From positions 157,680-221,679 of IMG/VR virus record IMGVR_UViG_3300017971_000190: a stretch of DNA of 64,000 nt; one strand, 5' to 3'. Position numbers and translations under genes: made by a program. The first letter of the stretch is position 1, and each line of letters opens with the position of its first letter. The notes under the pieces are model-generated. The model worked only from the letters and a program-made list of their open reading frames with translations, searched no databases and was not told the DNA's origin. Below, piece after piece: positions 34,645-44,625 of the stretch. This DNA comes from a virus.

Positions 34645-35541
34645 TTAAATTTCCTCTATTTTCATCAATATCTCTTTAGCCTTATCAATACCATACTTTC
34701 TTCGTTCTCTAATCAACTTGGGATCAAAGTCTAAACCACTGCCTAAACTATGGGAAGGCATGAATACTCTAATAGTTAGTTTTTTCTTTCCTTTTGCATT
34801 TGGGTGTCCAATATCAATGAGATCATTATAAAGTAGTGCCCGTTTAACATCTCTTAAGAATATTTCACTGCTCATGAGATCTACACAACGAAACCCAACT
34901 GTAACAGCATTTCGTTTGGTCCCAGACCAGTTATCATGGGGATCTACTGTACTAGTAATTGGAGGACCAGTTAAAACTACGTCCATGGTAGTGCAACCAG
35001 CATCAATAGCAGATTGAAGAGGAGTAACACAACGGTAACCACCGTCCATCCAGAGATCGTCATTGATCCACTTACCTAAAAGATACGGTTCTAAACCACT
35101 ACTAGCACAAACCCATTTCCACAAATCTGGAGTAAACTGAGTAGCTTCCCAATAATTACCAGCTCCATAAGCACAACAACCTATTCTTATTTCTCGTCCG
35201 CTTTCAGCTGCTTTTTCATCTTTCACATTTGTTTTAATTATTTTCTGAAGCGGGCTGCTATTATAAAAGGCATCTTTACTAACTAGTCCTGCCAACTTTC
35301 CCCAAATCCAGCGTTTGTAAATACTCTCATTTCCTTTAAGACCTAGCCATATTTTATCCAAGACTTCTACAGCTTCTCCAAAAGCACCAAGTGGAAATTG
35401 GCTAACCATGCCAGCTTCCAATGCTCCTACACTTACCCCACTCACAAAACTATAATCCTCACCATTTTCGGCTAAAACAGTAAGAACGCCTTGTGTGAAA
35501 GCACCTTTACTTCCACCACCACTCATGACTAAAGCTTTCAT
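34645..35541 (-). CDS. Patatin-like phospholipase, 298 aa
   Basis: ATG at 35541 is chosen over an in-frame start 27 bases upstream because the protein then begins MKALVMSGGGSKGAF and sits one base after the preceding stop. Motifs: oxyanion loop GGGSKG (8-13), nucleophile elbow GVSVG with Ser37, and catalytic DGG (166-168). Patatins hydrolyse acyl chains of phospholipids. Here it lies next to fibre-type genes, so a virion enzyme or a host-membrane-damaging factor is possible. No signal peptide is seen. Confidence 0.85.
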   Translation of the reverse strand: MKALVMSGGGSKGAFTQGVLTVLAENGEDYSFVSGVSVGALEAGMVSQFPLGAFGEAVEVLDKIWLGLKGNESIYKRWIWGKLAGLVSKDAFYNSSPLQKIIKTNVKDEKAAESGREIRIGCCAYGAGNYWEATQFTPDLWKWVCASSGLEPYLLGKWINDDLWMDGGYRCVTPLQSAIDAGCTTMDVVLTGPPITSTVDPHDNWSGTKRNAVTVGFRCVDLMSSEIFLRDVKRALLYNDLIDIGHPNAKGKKKLTIRVFMPSHSLGSGLDFDPKLIRERRKYGIDKAKEILMKIEEI

Positions 35542-35542
35542 C

Positions 35543-36529
35543 TTAAACGGCTCCATTTGTAGTTGCATCCCAACGGAAAAGCATTATTACACCATTAATC
35601 TCTACTTCGTTGACTGGCTCTTTAACTTTAACTAATTCCATACCCATTTTCCAATGATGACTTACCCATTCTACCAAGTAGGCATCAATTTCAAATATTC
35701 CTCGCGGAGATCCCATCGTAACATTTCTAACTAAGTACATTGGAGGAGGAACAACTCCATAAAGGAGAACTATTCTTCGATCATATTTTCCCCGTTCTTG
35801 CTCCTCTTGATAAACGGTTATTTCTTCAGTTCTTTCATTAACTACCCAAGGGCCTTGACTACTTGGAATTGGACATGCAGCTGTTAAATCAACATCGTAA
35901 TCACCATTTCCATCCATGGGGTAAATTATGTAACCATCTATAATAGTGCAATTACCGGTACCACTTCCATTTGGTGTAACATCAGAACTTCCAAATTTAA
36001 TGTAAACAGAAAAAAAATCTTCTCCGTTAAAATCATCCGTATTTTTCCAATTTATTTCTCCATCATGAACATAGACTGATTCTGCAAATTCCAATTCTAT
36101 AAATTTAGTTCCAGTTTCTGTAGCTGCAAAAGTAATCCTAACAGGAGTACCTTCTCCTCGTTTAAGAGGGTCTAATTGATCCCCTTTTGACGTATACCAA
36201 GTAAAACTGCCACCAGGAGCTGGGGTAGGTACGATTACTTGTTTTCCATCACGATCAATACGAGCCCCATCTATTTTAACATCGGTAGCAGGTGGGGCAA
36301 GAGGTTCTCCACTATGACTGCCAACTATAGTATTTAAAGTGGTTTCATCTTCAGTTGAAAGTGCATCTTTAAACCAAATAGAACATGTGTCTGTTGCCTC
36401 TGCAACATCAATTCGATCTAGTGCTGTTACAATAGTGCTGGCTCTTATTTCTTCTGTTAAGCAGTCAGGAGCCACTTTTCCATTAGGAAAATCCGTACTA
36501 ATTGTATAATTATATTCTGTTGCTGCCAT
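35543..36529 (-). CDS. Virion surface/fibre-type protein with shared N-terminal domain, 328 aa
   Basis: The first about 85 residues (ISTDFPNGKVAPDCLTEEI..., DTCSIWFKDALS, HSGEPLAPP) match those of the next gene upstream in the operon. The remaining 240 residues form a different beta-rich region ('GTKFIELEFAESVYVHDGEI', 'SVYIKFGSSDVTPNGSG'). No enzyme motif. Probably a baseplate or fibre component in which a common attachment domain carries a different distal part. Confidence 0.6.
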   Translation of the reverse strand: MAATEYNYTISTDFPNGKVAPDCLTEEIRASTIVTALDRIDVAEATDTCSIWFKDALSTEDETTLNTIVGSHSGEPLAPPATDVKIDGARIDRDGKQVIVPTPAPGGSFTWYTSKGDQLDPLKRGEGTPVRITFAATETGTKFIELEFAESVYVHDGEINWKNTDDFNGEDFFSVYIKFGSSDVTPNGSGTGNCTIIDGYIIYPMDGNGDYDVDLTAACPIPSSQGPWVVNERTEEITVYQEEQERGKYDRRIVLLYGVVPPPMYLVRNVTMGSPRGIFEIDAYLVEWVSHHWKMGMELVKVKEPVNEVEINGVIMLFRWDATTNGAV

Positions 36530-36531
36530 GA

Positions 36532-37149
36532 TTACTCTCCGATTCCCATAATTTCAAGCCTAACACGCCTAATCTTAGAAGCCCCATTTGTTTGCGTAGT
36601 ACAGTAATCTAAGTCAATAAAATGATCTCCAGCGGTTAATGTTACTTTTCCAAATCCGCTACAAGGTCTCCATCCAGCACTAGGACGAAGTTCTTCATCG
36701 ACTTCATAAATAGTAGTTAAATCATTCACTTGAACTCTAGCTTTAAATTGTCCTTGATTAGATCCCATACATTCATAACTGAAACCAACTCGATACGAAC
36801 CTTCTTTAACACTTGAAACATTTAGTCTCAGCTTTTGTTGGAATTCAGTAGACGTAGTAATAGTAGTAGTTTGATCTTCTGCTATAGTATACGCATCTCC
36901 GAATTGTACTGGAGGAGGGAGAGGTTCTCCGCTATGATTAGCAACAATGCTATCTAAATTTATTTGGTCTTCGGAACTTAGATTGTCAGTAAACCAAATA
37001 TCACACGTATCGGCAGTTTTGTTTGTAGTAATATGATTTAATGGAGTAACAATAACACTAGTGTTTATTTCTTTAGTAAGTCGTTCAATATCTACTTTCC
37101 CATTTGGAAAATCTGTGCTAATTGGGTAAGTATATTTAGTTTCAGCCAT
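36532..37149 (-). CDS. Virion surface/fibre-type protein, two shuffled domains, 205 aa
   Basis: N-terminal domain A (STDFPNGKVDIERL, DTCDIWFTDNLSSED, HSGEPLPPP) is shared with the neighbour at 35543. C-terminal domain B (GSYRVGFSYECMGSNQGQFK..., LTAGDHFIDLDY, RRVRLEIMGIGE) is shared with the C terminus of the protein at 37149. The gene is therefore the A-B link in a set A-C, A-B, X-B, evidence of domain shuffling among adjacent genes. Domain B looks like a beta-sandwich, perhaps for carbohydrate binding. Confidence 0.65.
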   Translation of the reverse strand: MAETKYTYPISTDFPNGKVDIERLTKEINTSVIVTPLNHITTNKTADTCDIWFTDNLSSEDQINLDSIVANHSGEPLPPPVQFGDAYTIAEDQTTTITTSTEFQQKLRLNVSSVKEGSYRVGFSYECMGSNQGQFKARVQVNDLTTIYEVDEELRPSAGWRPCSGFGKVTLTAGDHFIDLDYCTTQTNGASKIRRVRLEIMGIGE

Positions 37150-37931
37150 TAGCTAATTCTCCAGAGTTCCAACCTGACGTTCCAAATATAAGATGCCTGA
37201 AGCGCAGAAGAAGACCAAAAATCTAACGTGATATTATGCTCTCCTGCACTTAAAGTTCTGACAGCAAATCCTCCTGTGGGGGAATAATTACTTGTTCCAG
37301 AATTTGTAGGGTACTCACTGTGATCCATTAAATTTGGATCTGTATCATCTAATCTTACTCTAGCTTTAAAAGATTGATTACTAGCGTCTTGTGACCATTC
37401 GTAGTTCCACCCAATTCTATAAACACCAGTAGGTAAAGTTGCAAGAGTTGTTAACGTCAGTACATTGACAGGGGTGGTGCTTGTAGTTCCTAGTCCACCA
37501 AGTTCCTCATCTGTTTGATATTCAGATCCAAATACCACAAAAAAAGGGTAAGGCTCCCAAGTTGCTTGAGACTCGTTCCAAGTAAGCAGGTCTTTATCTG
37601 TGGGTGTAGTTACTGCAACGTTGTTTCCTTGTAGTCTATTTGCATTCCATTGAGCAACATCATTACCTACTTGTTCAGCTGTAACTACATGAGGATTACT
37701 TTGAGAATCTACGTGTCCATCTAATTCTAAGTGGGTATGGGATCCTCTATTTTGAATTAGGGTATGGTCTATTAAATTTTGATTTCCAGAATCTATTAAA
37801 ATATAGGTAGTATCTTGATAATGAATTTTGTATTGACCATCAGTAGTATTAAACCACAGCTGTCCATCTTCAGGTGTAGAAGGATCTGTTGTCAAAAGGT
37901 CGAAATTTAAACCATCACTTTTAATAGGCAT
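37149..37931 (-). CDS. Fibre-type protein with shared C-terminal domain B, 260 aa
   Basis: The N-terminal part has common fibre motifs: 'PSTPEDGQLWFNTTDGQYK' and 'HVDSQSNPHVVTAEQVG'. The C-terminal about 120 residues (GVYRIGWNYEWSQDASNQSF, RTLSAGEHNITLDF, WNVRLELWRI) match domain B of the next gene downstream. Beta-rich, without charged runs. Likely part of a tail-fibre or baseplate assembly that contacts the host surface. Confidence 0.65.
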   Translation of the reverse strand: MPIKSDGLNFDLLTTDPSTPEDGQLWFNTTDGQYKIHYQDTTYILIDSGNQNLIDHTLIQNRGSHTHLELDGHVDSQSNPHVVTAEQVGNDVAQWNANRLQGNNVAVTTPTDKDLLTWNESQATWEPYPFFVVFGSEYQTDEELGGLGTTSTTPVNVLTLTTLATLPTGVYRIGWNYEWSQDASNQSFKARVRLDDTDPNLMDHSEYPTNSGTSNYSPTGGFAVRTLSAGEHNITLDFWSSSALQASYIWNVRLELWRIS

Positions 37932-37933
37932 AA

Positions 37934-39811
37934 TTACGCCTCACCATAAGGAGCAGCAATCCATAAAACTTCCACCAATCCATTGATATTATTTGCTCCC
38001 ATATTTATTGTAAAGCCAGCAGCTGTTTTGTTTTCTACAGCAGGTGAAAATTGAACATGGAAAGATGTAACACAGGTCAAAGAAATAGAATAATCAGCAT
38101 TGGTGTAAGCAGTTGCAAAAACAACAGAAGCTTTTTTTGGATTTCCGGCAAAACTAGCAGCTACTACATGATCGGCCTTCATTCCAAGTGCGGGACCACC
38201 AACACGTAAGTTACCTATTTGTATTTTCTTTTTGTTATTTGCGTCAGCACTATCTTCTACCAATAAAATATCTGTATCTATAGGGTCAGCTTTTTCAACA
38301 AATGTAGTAAAATCAGCTGCTCCTCTTTTTAACTGAGCATCATCAGTTACATTTCCAAGTCCAACATCAGATTTTGTAACATCATGGGGATTACCAACTA
38401 CAGTACCACGATGCGTTGTATTGGCAGCAACATCAGCATTTGCAGAAACTCTACCTTCAGTGTAATAAAGATTTACCCCTTCAGTTAAATGGGAAGTGGT
38501 TTTAGTTCCTAACCAAGTATCTGCCCTTCCGTCAGTATGGTATTGTGCATGATCATCTGACCCAAGCCCCAATAAATTAGCATGAACAAGCGTAGATCCA
38601 ACCGAACCAGCCATTCCGTAACCAAAAATTCGACTTAAAATAGGTCTTATGTCATATAAACGGTTAGAAATAGAAGTGTCATTTTTTTGACATACAATAT
38701 AAGCAAGATAAACAACACCACCTTTTGTTAATGCATTTGGTAGTGTTGGAAGCGCACCTTTAAGAGCTTCAGTTTCGGTAGCGTATTCAGCTTGACCAAA
38801 GGAATAGTAAACTGAACCGGTAGAAGTACGAACCAGTACATCTTTTTTCCAGTAACTATCGGTCATAGTTACTAAGGCACTAGCTTCTGGTTGTGTTCTA
38901 TCATTCCATTGTGTTGTATTAACATGATTAAGATTATTAGTATCTACTACCCAGTCATTATCTGTTGTTTTATAGAATTTGGTAAATGTACTAGTATCTC
39001 CTACATCAAATTCATTTAATTGAATGAAAAATTTACCAGATGTAATATTAAGTTCTAAAAAATCTGGATCTGCTTTTTCAGCTACAATGCATCCACTTTC
39101 TGCCAGCGTACCAATTCCCAAACGAGCAAAATTATGCACCATCGTCTGAAAAGATTCAATAACATTTTGTGTATTAGAAAATCCTAGTACAATAGAATTT
39201 GTTGGGTCAGTTCTTATGTAACCAACTTTAGCTAAATTAGTATTAGGGAAAGAAGATGTTACACTAACTGCCCCATCTTTATCAATAGAGATATAGTTAT
39301 CTCCAGCAAATAAGGTGTTCCCTGAAACAGGATTAGTCCATTCAGGAAAATAAAGAACCCCTCCATCTTTGACTAAAGCAGAACCAGCAGAAATGGAAAA
39401 ACCGATTCCACCTGTTAAAGATAAATTGGCCCCACTTACAATTCCTGTACCAGTAGATGCTGCAAAAGGAGCTAATCCGTCTGCTAGAGATGACATTGTA
39501 GGAATTGTATCTGTACCACCAATTCCCGAATTTTCTAAAGCTGCTTTTGTTGCAGAATTGGGAACATTTGTAGCGTTAAGATGTAAATTAAAAACTTGAA
39601 CAAGTCCAGAATATGTACCAGTAAGAGTAATGGTAAAAGAATTGGTTGGATCAGTAGTATCGGGAGTTACAGAGCTAATTAAATCAGCTCTGACTTTGCT
39701 CCCAATAACAACTTGAAGTCCAAGAGAATCTGTATTTTGTCCATGATTTAGTACTATGGTATTAGTAGTACTAAAAGACTGCGTAAAAACTAATTCTACA
39801 ACATTGGCCAT
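37934..39811 (-). CDS. Long tail-fibre protein, 625 aa
   Basis: Beta-rich, Gly/Thr/Asn-rich, with segments found in many phage fibres: 'LLGLGSDDHAQYHTDGRADT', 'SHLTEGVNLYYTEGRVSAN' and 'NPHDVTKSDVGLGNVTDDA'. These repeats usually form trimeric beta-helical shafts. The N terminus resembles a virion-attachment beta domain (VVELVFTQSFSTTNTIVLNH). It belongs to a six-gene fibre cluster. Host receptor unknown. Confidence 0.75.
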   Translation of the reverse strand: MANVVELVFTQSFSTTNTIVLNHGQNTDSLGLQVVIGSKVRADLISSVTPDTTDPTNSFTITLTGTYSGLVQVFNLHLNATNVPNSATKAALENSGIGGTDTIPTMSSLADGLAPFAASTGTGIVSGANLSLTGGIGFSISAGSALVKDGGVLYFPEWTNPVSGNTLFAGDNYISIDKDGAVSVTSSFPNTNLAKVGYIRTDPTNSIVLGFSNTQNVIESFQTMVHNFARLGIGTLAESGCIVAEKADPDFLELNITSGKFFIQLNEFDVGDTSTFTKFYKTTDNDWVVDTNNLNHVNTTQWNDRTQPEASALVTMTDSYWKKDVLVRTSTGSVYYSFGQAEYATETEALKGALPTLPNALTKGGVVYLAYIVCQKNDTSISNRLYDIRPILSRIFGYGMAGSVGSTLVHANLLGLGSDDHAQYHTDGRADTWLGTKTTSHLTEGVNLYYTEGRVSANADVAANTTHRGTVVGNPHDVTKSDVGLGNVTDDAQLKRGAADFTTFVEKADPIDTDILLVEDSADANNKKKIQIGNLRVGGPALGMKADHVVAASFAGNPKKASVVFATAYTNADYSISLTCVTSFHVQFSPAVENKTAAGFTINMGANNINGLVEVLWIAAPYGEA

Positions 39812-39814
39812 TGT

Positions 39815-41086
39815 TTAGACTCTTTCACCAAGTGAAAAATTAGATCCGCTTACTTCTACTTCTAGTACTGCAATATCTGCTCCATTTAACGTAGCAGCTT
39901 CAAACATAAATACTATTATATCGCCTTCATAATAATTAGAAATATCAATTCCAGAAAATTCTAATGCAATAAATTTATTTGTTTGTGAAACGTCTACATT
40001 TGTGTGAGTCACTGTTTGAGCAGCCTTTGCTGTTCTACTTTCCGTATTAGCAAGTGTTCTTGGAACTGGAACTATTCCTCCTGTAGGGTCTGCTTCCAGT
40101 ACACCTACAACTTCAGTAGGTAAGCATGATAAAGTACAAGTAGCAGGAGATGTTCCTGTTGAAGTGGGAATATATATTATATAAAAATTAAGAGGAAGAG
40201 ATGTATCGATTCCACGTGGTAGTGAAAACTGATAATTAATTATGTCACCATTAGAATTTAAAAGGCAATTTTTAAGAATATGTGACCACTGTGTAGGAGT
40301 ACCTCCAGCTCCTACTGTTAGTACAGCATTTGTTACGCCACCACTTTCCCCAAAAACATTTCCACTAGTTGCAAGAACTTTTCTAAACCTAGATAATCCT
40401 CTAAGTACAAATGCTCCATTAGAAGAAATAGCAACATGTCCACTTGGAACTAATTTCCACCACTCGAATACTGGGGCAGTTGTTAAATTGTTGGTAATTC
40501 TAAATCGTGCCCAATATAGATTTTTCCCATTTATTGATTTTTTAACCCAAACAGTATCGCTAGCAATTCCAAAATTCACACACTCTTTATTAGCAGATCG
40601 GATAAATATTTCATTTGCATACTTGTATAAATTTGGTGATCCACAAGCCATTACCCCAACTGATACCCACTGAGAACCATTCCAGATTTCTACTACAAAA
40701 GAGCGTTTTACAATTTCTACAGCTGCTGTTACAATATATGCGCCTATTCCATAATGTTTGGCTTTATCAGCGCTTTCGATATCATCAACTTCACTCCCAA
40801 CTAAAATAGTATGATTAGCAGCTGTTCCTTGAAAAGAAAATGTAGAACCACTTTCGCTAGCAGCTTCAGCACTTACATCTATAAAATTTCCTCCATCTGT
40901 TGTTGGTGTAGCAGTAGCATCTGTTGTTAAAACCACCATTCCTTCTGTATATGGCAAACCTCGTCCAAGTGCAACTTCACCTCCGTCACCAGCAGTACCA
41001 ACATTTAGAGATTCGATGTCAATTTCATGACCTTCTTCTCTACCGTATCCACCATTGTCTCTTACTATGGGATGTTTTGCTGACAT
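39815..41086 (-). CDS. Virion surface/fibre-associated protein, 423 aa
   Basis: Beta-rich protein between two fibre genes, with hydrophobic and Gly/Thr/Ser-rich composition ('VEIVKRSFVVEIWNGSQWVSVG', quoted in part as FVVEIWNGSQWVSVG; 'GKNLYWARFRITNNLTTAPV'). Such 'GSQWVSV...YWARFRI' patterns occur in phage baseplate or fibre proteins. No catalytic motif. Likely a structural part of the host-recognition apparatus. Confidence 0.6.
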   Translation of the reverse strand: MSAKHPIVRDNGGYGREEGHEIDIESLNVGTAGDGGEVALGRGLPYTEGMVVLTTDATATPTTDGGNFIDVSAEAASESGSTFSFQGTAANHTILVGSEVDDIESADKAKHYGIGAYIVTAAVEIVKRSFVVEIWNGSQWVSVGVMACGSPNLYKYANEIFIRSANKECVNFGIASDTVWVKKSINGKNLYWARFRITNNLTTAPVFEWWKLVPSGHVAISSNGAFVLRGLSRFRKVLATSGNVFGESGGVTNAVLTVGAGGTPTQWSHILKNCLLNSNGDIINYQFSLPRGIDTSLPLNFYIIYIPTSTGTSPATCTLSCLPTEVVGVLEADPTGGIVPVPRTLANTESRTAKAAQTVTHTNVDVSQTNKFIALEFSGIDISNYYEGDIIVFMFEAATLNGADIAVLEVEVSGSNFSLGERV

Positions 41087-41092
41087 TATATT

Positions 41093-43858
41093 TTAAACCC
41101 TAACCGGTACATCCGGATCAATTATAATTACACAGCGTTGATTGCCACCATAATTACTAGCATCTAAAATTATTCCTGCTTTAGTTTGAAAATTATTTGA
41201 ATTTTTAATAGGAACGTCGTTTCTAAATTGCCCAGGATTAACCCAACTCAAAATAGCTGGATCTCCAGCAACAGGAGCAGGTACCAAAGCAGCATCAAAT
41301 TGTACTTCTACTTTTCCTGAATTTACTACTTCTCCTATGACAGCATTGTACACACCAACAAAGGTAGCTGATTTAAAAGAACCTGTGGCAGCAGAACAAT
41401 CTGTAGGGGAAATAGTATTATCCGCACTTACATATCCAGCTTGATACTGAACCATAGCAGAAGTATCAAGCCCGTTTATTTTTAACTCTTCATGATAATG
41501 TAAACCGTCAGCATTTGAGCCATCTAAAAGTGTATCCACATTGCTAGAAGTAAAGTTAGGAGTGGTTAATGCAACTCCCCCAATACTAAACCCTGTACCA
41601 CTTGGAACATCTAGCGTCGTAACATTGGTTTGAAGGTCTACTAAAGTAGAAGTGGCGTATATATCACCATTTATGTCTAAACGAGGAATTGAAAAATCCC
41701 CACCAATTAGTGGAGTAGCCGTACTACTATTGGCGATGTATAATTTATTACTTCCAAGTTCATTTTGCCCAGCATTGTGGCCGAGCATAACATTTCCACT
41801 CGCAGCACCAGTTAAACTGAGCCCAGTACTATTACCGATGCAAACATTTTGGCTTCCTGTGAGACCTACTCCAAGATCTCCCAAAGCACTTGACCCGACA
41901 GCTACATTATTATCTCCAGCTGTAGCACCGTAATGAGCACGAACCCCTACAGAAACATTATTTGATCCGGAAATTAAATTAACACTTGCGCTGCGTCCTA
42001 GTGCAGTATTATTAGATCCTCCAGAAGCTGCTTCAAGTGCTTTGTGACCTACAGCCGTGCTACTACTGCTGGCTCCATCTCTAAGAGCATGCCAACCAAC
42101 AGCAGTATTTCGAGTAGTTCCAGTTGTAACTGAACATGTTTCTTCACCTATGGCAACTGTTTCAGCAGTAGAATTACTTCCACTCATAGCATTGTAGCCA
42201 ACAGCTACATTTGAATACCCATTAGTAAGGGCTACTAAAGAATTTTCTCCTACGCCTACATTTGCTCCACCAGTAAGAGTAAAATTACCTGAATTTAATC
42301 CTAAGAAAGTATTGTTGGTGCCGTAAATGTGTAACGCTGGAGTAGTATCAAAAGAAAGAACACCAACAGTAGAAGAAATAGTAATTGGTAAATCAAAACG
42401 ATTGAAATAAATATTGGCCCCCCTATTTAAAGAGGTTCCTATATCCAACCCGGTAACTAAGACATCTGTTTTAATATCTACATAAAGTCCCGCTGGATTA
42501 AGACCAAAAAATTGAGTGTACCCAATTTCGTTTAGATCAGCTACGTCAGTAGGGTTGGTTTTATGTTCAAGCCAAAGAGTTGACGTTGGGCCAATTAAGC
42601 GAGTTCTGAATGCTTCTACGTTACCAGTCCCATCTCCCGCAGCAACAACATGTCCAGCTACTTCTCCAGTTGCACCATTTGCATCGTAGTTAATTACAAA
42701 AGGTTCAGCAGATGTTTGTAGAAGATCTGCATTGATCGTCAATTCACTAGAAGTAAAATCTCCATAAATTAATGGAGGATTGACAGTATTATTTGAAATA
42801 TAAAGTTTGTTACTTCCTACTTCATTTTGACCAGCTCTCCAACCGATAAAGACATTTTCAGATCCAGTAGCATTAATACCAGCTTGATAACCTACTACTG
42901 TATTCTTACTTCCAGTTAGATTATTTTGAAGAGAGTCTGTTCCGATTGCTATATTTTGATCACCACCAGTATGTAATTCGAGAGCACTATTACCAATGGC
43001 AATACAATCTCTAGAAGCTACTGAAGAATAAAATGATCTGTATCCTATTGCAACATTGTCATGACCATTATCATTGGAATAAAGGGCTTCATGGCCAAGT
43101 GCGGTGTTAGCGTCTCCAACTGTAATTTGATAGCCAGCTCTATACCCGACAACAGTATTATTAGCTGCGGTGGTTGTAGCTTTAAGAGTTTCTTTTCCTA
43201 TTGCTGTATTGCCTGAACCGGTGAGAGTTAGATTTCCAGAATCAGATCCTAAAAATAGGTTATTTACCCAGTAAGAGTGTAAAAATCTTTTTGAGTCTAC
43301 AAAAATAATTCCTTCAGGAACCGAGGTAGTAGAAGGTAAATAAATATTTGGACCGGAAATACTACCAGCATCTAAGGCGTCAGCGTAAAGTGTCCCAGCT
43401 CTATTGGCAGGATCTCCTAAATCATACCCTGTGGCATAAAAGTTATTATCAATATTTACAATACCAGTTCCATGTGGATCTAGTGTAATATCCCCATTAT
43501 TAGAAGTGGTAATTGTTTGGCCGTTTATCAGTGTGGTGGTAGCATCAATGCTGAAAGGAATTTCAACACTAAGAGTTCCACCATAAAAACGATGAGCACC
43601 AAAAGCAGGAACTGTAAAAGAACCACCACCCCCTACTTTTAAATCAGCTCCTCCATCAGTTCTTAGTTCTGCACCAACCCCCCATACTTGAAAATCATGT
43701 CCATTTTCTACATACACATCTTTTTGAGTAGGAGAACCTCCAATTGTTAATCGACCAGACTGGGGAGCAATATTGCCAGCAAGAAGAGTATCTGTATCTG
43801 CAATTTCCCCATGAATGCGTTGAATGACATCAAAATATACTGTTCTATAGCTTCCCAC
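41093..43858 (-). CDS. Fibre with two YadA-head-like repeat blocks, 921 aa
   Basis: GTG start at 43858. Two blocks of 14-residue-type repeats (NxAxG...), for example 'NTAIGKETLKATTTAANNTV', 'DNVAIGYRSFYSSV' and 'NTALGRSASVNLISGSNNVS', resemble the left-handed beta-roll of trimeric autotransporter heads such as YadA. Each block ends in nearly the same sentence, AGQNE(V/L)GSNKLYI(S/A)N, followed by GDF and a strand, so the whole block was duplicated. The repeats suggest a trimeric adhesin fibre for host binding. Confidence 0.75.
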   Translation of the reverse strand: MGSYRTVYFDVIQRIHGEIADTDTLLAGNIAPQSGRLTIGGSPTQKDVYVENGHDFQVWGVGAELRTDGGADLKVGGGGSFTVPAFGAHRFYGGTLSVEIPFSIDATTTLINGQTITTSNNGDITLDPHGTGIVNIDNNFYATGYDLGDPANRAGTLYADALDAGSISGPNIYLPSTTSVPEGIIFVDSKRFLHSYWVNNLFLGSDSGNLTLTGSGNTAIGKETLKATTTAANNTVVGYRAGYQITVGDANTALGHEALYSNDNGHDNVAIGYRSFYSSVASRDCIAIGNSALELHTGGDQNIAIGTDSLQNNLTGSKNTVVGYQAGINATGSENVFIGWRAGQNEVGSNKLYISNNTVNPPLIYGDFTSSELTINADLLQTSAEPFVINYDANGATGEVAGHVVAAGDGTGNVEAFRTRLIGPTSTLWLEHKTNPTDVADLNEIGYTQFFGLNPAGLYVDIKTDVLVTGLDIGTSLNRGANIYFNRFDLPITISSTVGVLSFDTTPALHIYGTNNTFLGLNSGNFTLTGGANVGVGENSLVALTNGYSNVAVGYNAMSGSNSTAETVAIGEETCSVTTGTTRNTAVGWHALRDGASSSSTAVGHKALEAASGGSNNTALGRSASVNLISGSNNVSVGVRAHYGATAGDNNVAVGSSALGDLGVGLTGSQNVCIGNSTGLSLTGAASGNVMLGHNAGQNELGSNKLYIANSSTATPLIGGDFSIPRLDINGDIYATSTLVDLQTNVTTLDVPSGTGFSIGGVALTTPNFTSSNVDTLLDGSNADGLHYHEELKINGLDTSAMVQYQAGYVSADNTISPTDCSAATGSFKSATFVGVYNAVIGEVVNSGKVEVQFDAALVPAPVAGDPAILSWVNPGQFRNDVPIKNSNNFQTKAGIILDASNYGGNQRCVIIIDPDVPVRV

Positions 43859-43861
43859 GAT

Positions 43862-44617
43862 TTAAGCCTTCTTTAAAGGTAATCCCAATTGTACAACTAA
43901 AATAGATGTAGTCTTAGCATAACCAACTTGCTGAACTACATTCCCGCTAGTATTGGGAGGAGTATTGGTTATGGCACCAGCTGTGGAAGGATCTACATAA
44001 TAGTACAAATCAGCAGTTAAAGCTCCAGCAAAACCGCCTATCTCTCCCGAACGATTAATAATACATGTAGTAGCCGTAGGCTTGGAAATAACAACACCTA
44101 CAGCTGGCATTGTACTTGTAGAATCTGCTTTTGCTTTGTCTACACTGCTAGCACCAGTTTGATATACAACGTCTCTTACGGCTACAGTAGCAGGACAATT
44201 CCATTCTGTTTCTAAAACTTCAATGTCAGGAATAGGATCTACACCCGTAAATACATGAGTAACACCGTGTGGAATAGGTGCTCCACCTGGACCAATTATT
44301 ACTCCATCTGTATCATGAGTAGCATCTCCCCCCGTTTTCATTCTTAAATTATTAGTAGCATCTACCCAAAGATGATAGGTACCTAAACGGAATTTATCAG
44401 GACCGAACCATGCAGAATCATAATGAACAGAAGTAGCATCTAAATCAACAATTTTAATTTGACCATTTCTTAAAAGAATGTCATATCGTTTATCATTTAT
44501 TGTTTTATCATACTCTATATGAGGGAAAGTGCGCGAAGAACGACTTCCCAAAACCCCATTTAAGGGACTGGAAAGTGATATAGCCTGTTGAGTAAGATTA
44601 TCTATTCTTAAGCCCAC
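43862..44617 (-). CDS. Fibre-cluster protein, 251 aa, GTG start
   Basis: GTG at 44617 has AGGTGA upstream. The C-terminal about 110 residues ('WNCPATVAVRDVVYQTGASS', 'MPAVGVVISKPTATTCIINR', 'YYYVDPSTAGAITNTPPN') form a beta-rich domain that I associate with small capsid or fibre proteins of phages in which a property is displayed on a beta-barrel. It was probably translated as part of the fibre cluster. Precise role unknown. Confidence 0.6.
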   Translation of the reverse strand: MGLRIDNLTQQAISLSSPLNGVLGSRSSRTFPHIEYDKTINDKRYDILLRNGQIKIVDLDATSVHYDSAWFGPDKFRLGTYHLWVDATNNLRMKTGGDATHDTDGVIIGPGGAPIPHGVTHVFTGVDPIPDIEVLETEWNCPATVAVRDVVYQTGASSVDKAKADSTSTMPAVGVVISKPTATTCIINRSGEIGGFAGALTADLYYYVDPSTAGAITNTPPNTSGNVVQQVGYAKTTSILVVQLGLPLKKA

Positions 44618-44625
44618 GTTTTCAC

